From positions 682,001-746,000 of the forward strand of contig NZ_CP014595.1 in NCBI RefSeq assembly GCF_001687105.1: a stretch of DNA of 64,000 nt. Direction: 5' to 3'. This DNA comes from Salipiger sp. CCB-MM3 (lineage in GTDB: Bacteria > Pseudomonadota > Alphaproteobacteria > Rhodobacterales > Rhodobacteraceae). Each line of letters starts with the position of its first letter. The first letter of the stretch is position 1. The translations under genes were made by a program, and so were the position numbers. Positions 52,042 through 60,648 of the stretch are shown piece after piece. The notes under the pieces were generated by a model that did no database searches, was not told where the DNA came from, and worked only from the letters and a program-made list of their open reading frames with translations.

Positions 52042-53579
52042 TGACACAGACACAAGAGGCGCAGGAGATCGTCCTGCGCCTTTCCGGCATCACCAAGCGG
52101 TTCGGCGCGCTCACCGCCAATGACGGCATCAACGTCGCGCTGGCGCGCGGCGAGGTCGTGGCGCTCTTGGGCGAGAACGGCGCGGGCAAGACCACGCTGA
52201 TGAACATCCTCTTCGGCCATTACACCGCCGACGCGGGCACGGTGGAGGTGTTCGGCCAAACCCTGCCCCCCGGCCTTCCCGGCGCGGCGCTGGCGGCGGG
52301 CGTGGGCATGGTGCACCAGCATTTCACCCTCGCGGGCAATATGACGGTGCTGGAGAACATCCTGCTCGGCACCGAGCCACTGTGGCGCCCCAGCCTTGGG
52401 CGCGGCGCGGCCCGGCAGCGCGTGCAACAGCTGTCGCGCGATTTCGGCCTTGCGGTGCATCCCGATGCGCGCGTCGCATCGCTCTCGGTGGGCGAGCGGC
52501 AGCGGGTCGAGATCCTCAAAGCGCTCTACCGCGACGCCCGCATTCTCATCCTCGACGAGCCCACCGCCGTGCTCACCCCGCAGGAAAGCGAGGCGCTCTT
52601 CGAGACGCTGCGCAAGGCGGTGGCGCAGGGGCTGTCGGTGATCTTCATCTCGCACAAGCTGCATGAGGTCATGGCGGTCTCGTCGCGGGTGCTGGTGCTG
52701 CGTCACGGCAGGCTCGTGGGCGAAGTCGCCACCGCCAAGACCGACCGCCATCAGCTTGCCGAACTGATGGTCGGGGCCGAGATCACGCCCCCCGCCCCCG
52801 CCGAGGCCCGCCCCGGTGCCACGCTTATGAAACTGCAAGCGGTCTCGACCCCGGCGCGCGGCAACCGCACCGGGCTGCGCGGCGTCGATCTGGAACTCAG
52901 GGCAGGCCAGATCCTCGGCCTCGCAGGCGTCTCGGGCAATGGTCAGGGCGCGCTGGCGGACCTTCTGTCGGGCCTCGAGACGCCCAGCGCGGGCGTCATG
53001 GTTCTGGCCGATGAGACCGTCACCAACTGGTCACCGCAGAGCGCGCTCAAAGCCCGCATCGGGCGCATCCCCGAAGACCGCCACAAGACCGGCACGATCG
53101 CCGATTTCAGCCTCACCGAGAACGCTGTGCTGGAAAGCTATGCCGAGCCCCCGATGGCCCGCCGCGGCTGGATGGACTGGTCCGCCGCGCGCCGCGCCGC
53201 CGAGCAGATCATCGAGACCTACGACGTGCGCTGCCCCGGCCCCGACACCCGCATCCGGCTGCTGTCGGGCGGCAATATGCAAAAGCTCATCCTTGGCCGG
53301 GTGCTCGACGCGCAGCCGCGGATCATCCTCGCCAACCAGCCGGTGCGCGGCCTCGACATCGGCGCGGTCACCTATGTGCAAGAGCGTCTCATCGCCGCCC
53401 GCGACGCCGGTGCCGCCGTGCTGCTGATCTCAGAAGATCTCGACGAGGTGCTGAGCCTTTCGGATGTGGTGCGGGTGATCTGCGAGGGCCGCCTCTCGCC
53501 GGAATTCCCGCGCGGCAGCAAGACCCCCGCCGAACTGGGCCAATGGATGGCCGGACAGGGGTTCGACGATGCCGCCTAA
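52041..53579 (+). CDS. Nucleoside/base-type ABC importer ATPase (two ATPase domains)
   Basis: 512 residues, two tandem ABC domains. The first is complete (GENGAGKTTLMNILFG, LSVGERQRVEILKALYRDA, ILILDEPTAVLTPQE). The second has GVSGNGQGALADLLSG as a degenerate Walker A, plus GRIPEDRHKTGTIADF and LLSGGNMQKLILGRVL, typical of the sugar/nucleoside importer class. The start overlaps the upstream stop by 1 base (TGATG). Confidence 0.93.
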   Translation: MTQTQEAQEIVLRLSGITKRFGALTANDGINVALARGEVVALLGENGAGKTTLMNILFGHYTADAGTVEVFGQTLPPGLPGAALAAGVGMVHQHFTLAGNMTVLENILLGTEPLWRPSLGRGAARQRVQQLSRDFGLAVHPDARVASLSVGERQRVEILKALYRDARILILDEPTAVLTPQESEALFETLRKAVAQGLSVIFISHKLHEVMAVSSRVLVLRHGRLVGEVATAKTDRHQLAELMVGAEITPPAPAEARPGATLMKLQAVSTPARGNRTGLRGVDLELRAGQILGLAGVSGNGQGALADLLSGLETPSAGVMVLADETVTNWSPQSALKARIGRIPEDRHKTGTIADFSLTENAVLESYAEPPMARRGWMDWSAARRAAEQIIETYDVRCPGPDTRIRLLSGGNMQKLILGRVLDAQPRIILANQPVRGLDIGAVTYVQERLIAARDAGAAVLLISEDLDEVLSLSDVVRVICEGRLSPEFPRGSKTPAELGQWMAGQGFDDAA

Positions 53580-53623
53580 AATAGCCCCCGAGATCCTTCC
53601 CGAGAATACGCGCCACCTCCCGC

Positions 53624-53645
53624 CTTCTTCTCTTTCCAAATACGC
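53624..53645 (-). repeat. Interspersed GCGTATTT..AAAGAGAAGAAG repeat inside the importer operon
   Basis: On the minus strand this 22-base copy is identical to the one at 59388-59409. It occupies the 128-base gap between the ATPase and first permease genes, the only long gap of an otherwise tight operon. A partial GAGAATACGCG lies just before it at 53602-53612. Confidence 0.65.
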
Positions 53646-53707
53646 ATATCCCGCGCCCTCCGCCCACGCCTCAGGCTGGGCAAAGGCACCCTTCATCAGA
53701 GCCCCCT

Positions 53708-54754
53708 ATGCGCCTTGATCCCATCACCGCCCCCTCGCCCGCCCGCACTTTGGGGCTGCCCGCGCTGGCGCTCGGCGCCACGGTGCTGGTCGCCATGGGG
53801 CTGGCGCTCATCGCCGGGGCCGATCCGCTGGCCACGCTGGGGCTGATCATCAAAGGCGCCGCTGGCTCGAAATTTGCCCTGCTGGAAACGCTCAACCGCG
53901 CCACGCCGCTTATCTTCACCGGCCTCGCCATCTCGGTCGCCTTCCGCGCCAAGCTCTGGAACATCGGCGCCGAAGCGCAGCTCTACGCGGGCGCGCTGGT
54001 CACCGTGGTGATCGGCACGCAGCTTGGCCTGCCGGGGCCTCTCGCGCTGCCGCTCATGGCGCTTGGGGCCATTCTGGCAGGGGCGCTGGTGCTGCTCGGC
54101 CCGGTGCTGCTGAAGACACGGCTCGGCGTCGACGAGGTGGTCACCACGCTGCTGATCAACTTCATCATGGCGCTGTTCATCTCCTACCTGCTCGAAGGCC
54201 CGCTGAAGGATCCCATGGGCATGGGCTGGCCCAAGTCCCCAGCCCTGCCGCGCGACGCGCGCCTGCCGCGCATCGTCGAGGGGCTGCGGCTGCACTGGGG
54301 GTTCGGGCTGGCGCTCCTCTCGGCACTCGCGGTCTGGGTCATGCAGACCCGCAGCACGCTCGGCTATGAGATCCGTGCCACCGGCCTGAACCCGGAGGCG
54401 GCACGTTTCGCGGGCATTCCGGTGGGCCGCGTGCTGGTGAAGACCGCGCTGATCTCCGGCGGGCTCGCCGCGCTCGCGGGCTTTTCCGAGGTCGCGGGGA
54501 TGAAGGGCAATCTCACCGCCGATCTCTCGCCCGGTTTCGGCTATACCGGCATCGTCGTCGCCATGCTGGCACTGCTGCACCCCTTGGGGGTCGTCGTCTC
54601 TGCGCTCTTCGTGGCGGGGGTCTTCGTCGGCGCCGACAGCATGTCGCGCGCCGCGGGCGTGCCGACGTACATTGCCGACATCCTGCTCGCCACGGCGCTC
54701 CTGTTCATGGTGCTGGCGATCCTGCTCACAAAAGTCCGGGTGGTGCGCGGATGA
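53708..54754 (+). CDS. ABC importer permease 1 (nucleoside/base type)
   Basis: 348 residues with about nine hydrophobic segments. Motifs of the BPD_transp_2/YufP class: ETLNRATPLIFTGLAISVAF, FRAKLWNIGAEAQLYAGAL and TRLGVDEVVTTLLINFIMAL. The family EAA-like loop is NPEAARFAGIPVGRVLVKTA. It overlaps the second permease gene by 4 bases. Confidence 0.92.
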   Translation: MRLDPITAPSPARTLGLPALALGATVLVAMGLALIAGADPLATLGLIIKGAAGSKFALLETLNRATPLIFTGLAISVAFRAKLWNIGAEAQLYAGALVTVVIGTQLGLPGPLALPLMALGAILAGALVLLGPVLLKTRLGVDEVVTTLLINFIMALFISYLLEGPLKDPMGMGWPKSPALPRDARLPRIVEGLRLHWGFGLALLSALAVWVMQTRSTLGYEIRATGLNPEAARFAGIPVGRVLVKTALISGGLAALAGFSEVAGMKGNLTADLSPGFGYTGIVVAMLALLHPLGVVVSALFVAGVFVGADSMSRAAGVPTYIADILLATALLFMVLAILLTKVRVVRG

Positions 54755-55698
54755 CCGAGATCATCGACATTCTCATCTCCGCCAGCTTCTGGGCCGCCGT
54801 GCTGCGCATCGCCTCGCCGCTGATCTTCGCCACGCTCGGAGAGCTGATCTGCGAGCGGGCGGGCGTTCTGAACCTCGGCATCGAGGGCATCATGGTCTTT
54901 GGTGCCTTCGCGGGCTGGATGGCGGTCTACGCCGGACTCGGCCTCTGGCCCGGCGTGCTGGTGGCGCTGCTGGCAGGCATGGGGTTTGGTGCGCTCCATG
55001 CGCTGCTGACCGTGCCCTTCGGGCTGTCGCAGCATGTGGTGGGGCTTGGCATCACCATGCTCGCCACCTCCTCGGCCTATTACGCCTACCGCCTCGCCCT
55101 GCCCGAGGTCACCAGCCCGCCGCGCATCGACCCCTTCCAGCCGCTGCACATCCCGGTGCTGTCGGACATCCCGTGGCTCGGGCAGGCGCTGTTCTCGCAG
55201 ACCGCGCTCACATGGGCTGCCTTCGGCTGCGCGGCGCTGGTGGCGCTGGTGCTCTACCGTACGCCGCTGGGCCTTGCGGTGCGCGCCGCCGGAGAGAACC
55301 CGCAGGCGGTCGAGGCGCAGGGGCTTTCGGTCGCCGCGATCCGCATGGGCGCCGTCATAGTGGGCTCCGGCCTGATGGCCGTGGGCGGCGCTTTCCTGAC
55401 CATGTCGGCCTTCTCGTCCTTCTTCTTCGAGATGGTCAACGGGCGCGGCTGGATCTGCATCGCGCTGGTGGTCTTCGGTGCGTGGAAGCCGGGCAAGGCG
55501 CTGCTCGGCGCGCTGCTCTTCGCCGGGTTCGATGCGCTGCAGATCCGCCTGCAGCAGACGCCCATGGGACAGCTCGTGCCCTATCAGGTTTTCCTGATGA
55601 TCCCCTATGTGCTGTCGATCCTCGCGCTTATCCTCATGTCGCGCCGGGCCGAGGTGCCCGCAGCGCTGATGACCCCCTTCAACCGCGGAGAGCGCTGA
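54751..55698 (+). CDS. ABC importer permease 2 (nucleoside/base type)
   Basis: 315 residues, eight or more hydrophobic segments. It has the YufQ-type features ATLGELICERAGVLNLGIEG and the loop NPQAVEAQGLSVAAIRMG. It forms the channel with permease 1. Its stop is directly followed by the amidohydrolase start. Confidence 0.92.
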   Translation: MTEIIDILISASFWAAVLRIASPLIFATLGELICERAGVLNLGIEGIMVFGAFAGWMAVYAGLGLWPGVLVALLAGMGFGALHALLTVPFGLSQHVVGLGITMLATSSAYYAYRLALPEVTSPPRIDPFQPLHIPVLSDIPWLGQALFSQTALTWAAFGCAALVALVLYRTPLGLAVRAAGENPQAVEAQGLSVAAIRMGAVIVGSGLMAVGGAFLTMSAFSSFFFEMVNGRGWICIALVVFGAWKPGKALLGALLFAGFDALQIRLQQTPMGQLVPYQVFLMIPYVLSILALILMSRRAEVPAALMTPFNRGER

Positions 55699-56985
55699 AT
55701 GGCCACTTTCGACATCCTCGTCACCGGCGGCACCCTGCCGGACGGGACCATTGCCGACATCGGCATCACCAGCGGCCGCATCGCCGCCATCGGCGATCTT
55801 GCGGGCTCCGACGCAGGCGAGACGATCGATGCCACGGGTGACCTCGTGTCGCCGCCCTTTGTCGATCCGCATTTCCACATGGACGCCACGCTCAGCTATG
55901 GCACACCCCGGATCAACGCCAGCGGCACCCTGCTCGAGGGCATCGACCTCTGGGGCGAGCTGCGCGAAGAGGCGACCATAGACGAGATGGTCGCGCGCGC
56001 ACTGGAGTATTGCGACTGGGCGGTCTCTCTGGGCCTTCTGGCGATCCGCAGCCATGTGGACACCACCCCTGATCACCTCAACACCGTGACGGCGATGCTG
56101 GAGGTGCAGGAAAAGGTGAAACCCTATCTCGACCTGCAACTCGTCGCCTTCCCGCAGGACGGCTTCTTGCGCAGCCCCACGGGGCGCGAGAACCTGATCC
56201 GCGCGCTCGACATGGGCGTCGAGGTGGTCGGCGGCATCCCCCACTTCGAGCGCACCATGGCGGACGGTGCCGCCTCGCTGAAAGAGCTTTGCGAGATCGC
56301 CGCAGACCGGAGCCTGCTGGTGGACATCCACTGCGACGAGACCGACGACCCCCTGTCGCGCCATATCGAGGCGCTGGCCTATGAGACACAGCGGCTTGGC
56401 CTGCATGGGCGGGTGGCGGGCAGCCATCTGACCTCGATGCACTCCATGGACAACTATTACGTGTCCAAGCTTCTACCACTGATCGCAGAGGCGGAAATCT
56501 CTGCCATCCCCAACCCGCTGATCAACATCACCCTGCAGGGACGGCACGACAGCTACCCCAAACGCCGGGGCCTCACCCGGGTGAAAGAAATGCAGGCCAT
56601 GGGCATCCGCGTCGGCTGGGGACAGGACTGCGTGCGCGACCCGTGGTATTCGCTCGGCACCGGAGACATGCTCGACGTGGCCTTCATGGGGCTGCATGTG
56701 GCGCAGATGACCTCGCCGCAGGAGATGGCGCGCTGCTTCACCATGGTGACCGAGGAGAACGCCAAGATCCTGCATCAGGATGGCTACGGGCTGGCGGTCG
56801 GCAATATGGCCTCGCTGGTGGTGCTCGACGCGGGCGATCCGATCGAGGCACTGCGGCTTCGGCCCGACCGGCTCTGCGTGATCTCAAAGGGCAAGGTGGT
56901 CTCGAAACAGGCCCGCAACGACGCGCGCCTCGCCCTGCCCGGCCGCCCCGCCAGCGTGCGGCGGCGACACAAGGTTCCAACCTGA
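55699..56985 (+). CDS. Cytosine deaminase-like amidohydrolase
   Basis: 428 residues. Metal ligands and catalytic residues are all visible: His58 and His60 (DPHFHMD), His211 and Glu214 (HCDETDD), His243 (GSHLTSMHSM) and Asp310 (GWGQDCVRDPWYSLGTGDML). These correspond one-to-one to E. coli CodA His61, His63, His214, Glu217, His246 and Asp313 with a constant offset of 3. Gln153 (FPQDGF) matches the substrate-amide Gln of CodA. The residue after the catalytic Asp is Cys311 where CodA has a second Asp, so the substrate may differ (cytosine, isocytosine, creatinine-like). It lies directly after the importer genes without a gap, so it probably deaminates the imported base. Confidence 0.88.
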   Translation: MATFDILVTGGTLPDGTIADIGITSGRIAAIGDLAGSDAGETIDATGDLVSPPFVDPHFHMDATLSYGTPRINASGTLLEGIDLWGELREEATIDEMVARALEYCDWAVSLGLLAIRSHVDTTPDHLNTVTAMLEVQEKVKPYLDLQLVAFPQDGFLRSPTGRENLIRALDMGVEVVGGIPHFERTMADGAASLKELCEIAADRSLLVDIHCDETDDPLSRHIEALAYETQRLGLHGRVAGSHLTSMHSMDNYYVSKLLPLIAEAEISAIPNPLINITLQGRHDSYPKRRGLTRVKEMQAMGIRVGWGQDCVRDPWYSLGTGDMLDVAFMGLHVAQMTSPQEMARCFTMVTEENAKILHQDGYGLAVGNMASLVVLDAGDPIEALRLRPDRLCVISKGKVVSKQARNDARLALPGRPASVRRRHKVPT

Positions 56986-56999
56986 GCACGCGCGAAGCG

Positions 57000-57017
57000 C
57001 TGTCCCTGCGGGGACAG
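57000..57017 (-). repeat. CTGTCCC/GGGACAG hairpin downstream of the first tRNA-Glu
   Basis: CTGTCCC (57000-57006) pairs with GGGACAG (57011-57017) over a TGCG loop. It lies 106 bases past the 3' end of the tRNA gene at 57124-57198. A longer version of the same palindrome follows the other tRNA copy, so it may be part of a duplicated unit; a terminator role is possible but no T run follows. Confidence 0.5.
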
Positions 57018-57123
57018 CAGCTTTCGCATGCCCAACGGCAGTGCCCACAAACGCAAAAAGGCACACGGAAATACGTATGCCTTCGGCGTATGGTTCATGG
57101 TGGCTGGTGCGTGAGTGGTGGAA

Positions 57124-57198
57124 TGGCAGCCCGTAGGGGAATCGAACCCCTCTTTCCAGGTTGAAAACCTGGCGTCCTAACCGATAGACGAACGGGCC
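57124..57198 (-). tRNA. tRNA-Glu (UUC), copy 1
   Basis: 75 bases including an encoded CCA. GGCCCGT pairs with ACGGGCT (G-U at the first pair). The anticodon arm is CCAGG-TTTTCAA-CCTGG with anticodon TTC, and the T arm is GAGGGGTTCGATTCCCCT. Identical in sequence to the copy at 57323-57397. Upstream, TAGAGT preceded after 17 bases by TTCGCA is a possible weak promoter; transcription from the second copy is also possible. Confidence 0.97.
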
Positions 57199-57291
57199 AT
57201 TGCAACGCGACCGCCGAAAACTCTATCCGACGGAGAGGCTGTTGCGAACCTCATGAACCCCAGCTGACCCGGTCTCTGACCCCTGATTTTG

Positions 57292-57311
57292 TCTGTCCCC
57301 GCGGGGACAGA
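57292..57311 (-). repeat. Perfect 20-base palindrome between the tRNA-Glu copies
   Basis: TCTGTCCCCGCGGGGACAGA is a perfect palindrome 11 bases after the 3' end of the tRNA copy at 57323-57397. It shares the CTGTCCC/GGGACAG arms with the hairpin after copy 1. It may help end or process the tRNA transcript. Confidence 0.6.
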
Positions 57312-57322
57312 AACAAAACCAG

Positions 57323-57397
57323 TGGCAGCCCGTAGGGGAATCGAACCCCTCTTTCCAGGTTGAAAACCTGGCGTCCTAACCGATAGACGAACGGGCC
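57323..57397 (-). tRNA. tRNA-Glu (UUC), copy 2
   Basis: 75 bases including CCA, identical to copy 1: anticodon TTC in the loop TTTTCAA, acceptor stem GGCCCGT/ACGGGCT. It is the promoter-proximal copy on the minus strand, directly downstream of a good promoter. Confidence 0.97.
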
Positions 57398-57416
57398 GTG
57401 CCGGCTGGTGAGGGGC

Positions 57417-57445
57417 GTTCTAGTCAAAGCGCCCCCCCCTTGCAA
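57417..57445 (-). promoter_or_regulatory. Promoter of the tRNA-Glu genes
   Basis: On the minus strand TTGCAA (57445-57440) and TAGAAC (57422-57417) are 17 bases apart, placing the transcription start near 57410, about 12 bases before the tRNA 5' end. Spacing and sequence fit a housekeeping promoter. The spacer contains an eight-G run. Confidence 0.6.
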
Positions 57446-57527
57446 GCGGAATTTTACGGTTTTTTGAGCCTCAGGTGATTTTTTCTCAAGCACCTGACAA
57501 AAAACAAAAATTCCTCTCGAAACTCAT

Positions 57528-59273
57528 TTACCCTGCGGCAGGCGCGGCATCCTCCAGGCGCATCTGCACGGTGCGCCGCCCGTTCCACTCGTTGATCTCG
57601 AAACGACCCGCGAGGTGGAATCGTGCGCCCTTATGCTGGCTCAGCGCCTGCCCCATGGGCGTGTCGAAAGCGCCAAAGCAGATCGCGTCGACCTTGGCCC
57701 CCATGCCGTCCCCGGCAGTGATCTTGAGGTGCCCCGTGCCGACCTCCTTGGCAAAGAGGATCTGCGCATCGGGCATGGCAAAGCGCGGCCCCGGCGCGCC
57801 CGCGCCGAAGGGTCCGGCCTGCTCCATCCGGTCGCAAAGCTCGGTGCTGGCCACCCCGGGCATCATCAGCCCGTCGAGCCGCAGATCCGCCGCACCGCCC
57901 TGCCCCGCGCCCTGTTTCGCCAACAGTTCCGCCAGCCGCTCCATGGCCGCTTCCAGCTTGTCCTCGGCCACGGTGAGACCCGCCGCCATCTTGTGCCCGC
58001 CGCCCTTGATCAGCAGCCCCTCGGCGGCCAGCTTCTGGATGCTCGCGCCCAGATCGACGCCCGAGACAGAGCGGCCCGAGCCCTTGCCCTCGCCGCCGTC
58101 GAAGCCGATGACGACCGACGGGCGGTTGGTCATTTCCTTGAGGCGCGAGGCGACGATGCCCACCACGCCCGGATGCCAGCCCTCGCCCGCCGCCCAGACC
58201 AGCGGCGCGTCGAGCCCGCGCTCTTCGGCCTGCGCCAGCGCCGAGGCGCGCACCGCCTCCTCGACCTCGCGGCGCTCGGAGTTGAGCTTGTCGAGACGCT
58301 CGGCCAGCGCTTCGGCCTCATGCCGGTCGCGGGTGGCGAGCAGCCGCGCGCCAAGGTCGGCCTGCCCGATCCGCCCGCCGGCGTTGATCCGCGGCCCCAG
58401 CACATAGCCAAGGTGATAGGACGAGGGCGCCGTGTCGAGCCGCGCCACATCCGACAGCGCCACAAGGCCCGGGCGCTCGCGCCGCGCCATGACCTGCAGA
58501 CCCGAGCGCACGAAGGCGCGGTTGACCCCGCGCAGCGGCGCCACATCGGCAACGGTGGCCAGCGCCACCAGATCGAGCAGCGACATGAGGTTGGGCCCGG
58601 GCGTGCCGGCCTCGCGCATCAGCCGCCCGCAATCGACCAGCACCATGAAGACCACGGCGGCGGCACAAAGATGCGCAAGCGCACCATCCTCGTCCTGCCG
58701 GTTGGGGTTCACCACCGCGACACAATCTGGCAGCGTCTCGCCGCCAAGGTGGTGGTCGAGCACCACCACATCGGCGCCCTTGGCCGCCGCGATGGGCTCA
58801 TGCGAGAGCGTGCCGCAGTCGACGCAGATGATCAGATCATGCGCGCTGGCAAGCTGCTGCATGGCGGGCACATTCGGGCCATAGCCCTCGTCGATCCGGT
58901 CGGGCACATAAAGCGTCGCCTCCAGCCCCAGCTGGCGCAGCCAGTCGATGAGCAGCGCCGCAGAGCTGCCGCCATCCACGTCGTAATCGGCAAAGATCGC
59001 GATGCGCTCGCGCCGCTGCACCGCCTGCAGAATCCGCCCCGAGGCCTTTTCCATGTCGCGCATGCTGCGCGGGTCGGGCATGAGGTCGCGCAGTTTCGGC
59101 TCGAGAAACCCCGGCACCTCTTCGCCCGCCACGCCAAGCCGCGCCAGCACCGCGCAGAGCGGGCGCGGCAGATGAGTCATCTGCGCCAGCGCCTCGGCCT
59201 GCCGCTCGACCTCCACCGCCGGACCAACCCAGCGCCGCCCGGTCAGCGACTGCTCCACACCCAGATAGCTCAT
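57528..59273 (-). CDS. recJ: Single-stranded-DNA exonuclease RecJ
   Basis: 581 residues from the ATG at 59273 (GAGGGGCGC before it). DHH-superfamily motifs: IAIFADYDVDGGSSAALLID (motif I), ICVDCGT, VVVLDHHLGGE (DHH) and, in the DHHA1 part, IKGGGHKMAAGLTV. It degrades single-stranded DNA 5' to 3' in recombination and mismatch repair. A hairpin TCAGGTG/CACCTGA at 57471-57497 lies 31 bases past its stop, but no T run follows on the transcribed strand. Confidence 0.95.
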   Translation of the reverse strand: MSYLGVEQSLTGRRWVGPAVEVERQAEALAQMTHLPRPLCAVLARLGVAGEEVPGFLEPKLRDLMPDPRSMRDMEKASGRILQAVQRRERIAIFADYDVDGGSSAALLIDWLRQLGLEATLYVPDRIDEGYGPNVPAMQQLASAHDLIICVDCGTLSHEPIAAAKGADVVVLDHHLGGETLPDCVAVVNPNRQDEDGALAHLCAAAVVFMVLVDCGRLMREAGTPGPNLMSLLDLVALATVADVAPLRGVNRAFVRSGLQVMARRERPGLVALSDVARLDTAPSSYHLGYVLGPRINAGGRIGQADLGARLLATRDRHEAEALAERLDKLNSERREVEEAVRASALAQAEERGLDAPLVWAAGEGWHPGVVGIVASRLKEMTNRPSVVIGFDGGEGKGSGRSVSGVDLGASIQKLAAEGLLIKGGGHKMAAGLTVAEDKLEAAMERLAELLAKQGAGQGGAADLRLDGLMMPGVASTELCDRMEQAGPFGAGAPGPRFAMPDAQILFAKEVGTGHLKITAGDGMGAKVDAICFGAFDTPMGQALSQHKGARFHLAGRFEINEWNGRRTVQMRLEDAAPAAG

Positions 59274-59387
59274 GCGCCCCTCGCGTCTTTTCATTCTGCC
59301 CGCAATCGGCCCCCTCGTAGCGCGAAACGGCGGGAAACGGAACGGGGCGCGCCTGCCCGGCGTCACATGGGCGGCACGGGCGCGGCG

Positions 59388-59475
59388 GCGTATTTGGAAA
59401 GAGAAGAAGCCGGGACCTCTCGAAAACGAAAAAGGGCCCGCGCCGCGAGCCCTCTTCTTCTCTTTGAAAATACGC
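59388..59475. repeat. Paired inverted copies of the GCGTATTT..AAAGAGAAGAAG repeat
   Basis: The left copy (59388-59409) and the right copy (59454-59475, opposite orientation) are complementary at 20 of 22 positions and could fold into a long hairpin with a 44-base loop. The loop itself contains GGGCCCGCG and CGCGAGCCC. It lies 25 bases after the glpX stop and may act as its terminator or as an mRNA end stabiliser. Similar single copies lie at 49429 and 53624. Confidence 0.75.
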
Positions 59476-59500
59476 AAATCCGGCGCTGGCCGGCCCGCGC

Positions 59501-60469
59501 TCAGCCCTCGAAGGGGTTGCGGTATTGCACGCGACGCACCGAGCCGGTCTTCGAGCGCATCAGGATGGTCTCGGTCTCGATCCAGCCCGGCTGACGCTTG
59601 ATGCCCGACAGGATCGAGCCGTTGGTCACGCCGGTGGCGGCGAAGATCACATCGGCGGTGACCAGTTCGTCGCGCTTGTAGACCTTGTCGAGATCGGTGA
59701 TCCCGGCCTTGGCGGCGCGGCCGCGCTCGTCGTCGTTGCGGAACAGCAGCTTGCCGTACATCTGGCCGCCCATGCACTTCAGCGCAGCGGCTGCCAGAAC
59801 GCCTTCCGGCGCGCCGCCCGAGCCCATGTACATGTCGATGCCGGTGATCTCGGACTCGGCGCAATGCATGACCCCCGCCACGTCGCCATCGGTGATCAGC
59901 CGGATGCCGGCGCCGGTGGCGCGCACTTCGGCGATCAGATCTTCGTGGCGCGGACGTTCGAGGATGCACACGGTGATGTCGGTCATCGCGCAGCCCTTGG
60001 CCTTGGCCAGCGCCGCGACCCGCTCGGAGGGGCTCATCTCGAGGGTGACGGTGTCTTCCGCATAGCCCGGCCCGATCGCCAGCTTTTCCATGTAGACGTC
60101 GGGCGCGTGCAGCATCGAGCCGCGCGGGCCCATGGCGATCACGGTGAGCGCGTTCGGCATGTCCTTGGCGGTGAGCGTGGTGCCTTCGAGCGGGTCGAGC
60201 GCGATGTCCACGCCCGGGCCGTTGCCGGTGCCCACTTCTTCGCCGATGTAGAGCATCGGCGCCTCGTCGCGCTCGCCCTCGCCGATCACCACCACGCCGG
60301 CGATGTCCAGCATGTTCAGCTGGTCGCGCATGGCGTTGACCGCAGCTTGGTCCGCGGCCTTCTCATCGCCGCGCCCGATCAGGCTTGCGGAGGCGATGGC
60401 GGCCTGCTCGGCGACCCGGGCGAGGCCCAGCGAAAGCATACGGTCATTAAAATCTGTGGGAGCCGACAT
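59501..60469 (-). CDS. glpX: Class II fructose-1,6-bisphosphatase
   Basis: 322 residues. GlpX family motifs: VVIGEGERDEAPMLYIGEEVG, IALDPLEGTTLTAKD (metal and phosphate site), ILERPRHEDLIAEVR and GIDMYMGSGGAPEGVLAAAALK. It removes the 1-phosphate of fructose 1,6-bisphosphate in gluconeogenesis. The start at 60469 is preceded by AGGAAG. The 179 bases to hom carry two copies of CGGTATCAGC (near 60590-60610) but no clear terminator. Confidence 0.95.
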   Translation of the reverse strand: MSAPTDFNDRMLSLGLARVAEQAAIASASLIGRGDEKAADQAAVNAMRDQLNMLDIAGVVVIGEGERDEAPMLYIGEEVGTGNGPGVDIALDPLEGTTLTAKDMPNALTVIAMGPRGSMLHAPDVYMEKLAIGPGYAEDTVTLEMSPSERVAALAKAKGCAMTDITVCILERPRHEDLIAEVRATGAGIRLITDGDVAGVMHCAESEITGIDMYMGSGGAPEGVLAAAALKCMGGQMYGKLLFRNDDERGRAAKAGITDLDKVYKRDELVTADVIFAATGVTNGSILSGIKRQPGWIETETILMRSKTGSVRRVQYRNPFEG

Positions 60470-60648
60470 GGAGTCTTCCTTGAAAAATTTACCGTTGGGA
60501 AGGGTGTAGCGCGCGCGGTTGCCGAAGGGCAAGCCCGCTCGCGCTAACCGCCGCCGCGCAGGACAGCGCGGCGGCGGCTCGGTGTCAGCGCGGTATCAGC
60601 CCGGTATCAGCGGGATGACAGAGCGCTCCTTTGGGACGCAGAGCGCGG

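Noticed and set aside
54541..56442. A 633-codon minus-strand frame opposite the permease and amidohydrolase genes
   Set aside because: Gln/His/Arg/Gly-rich shadow translation; the plus-strand genes have full sets of family motifs.
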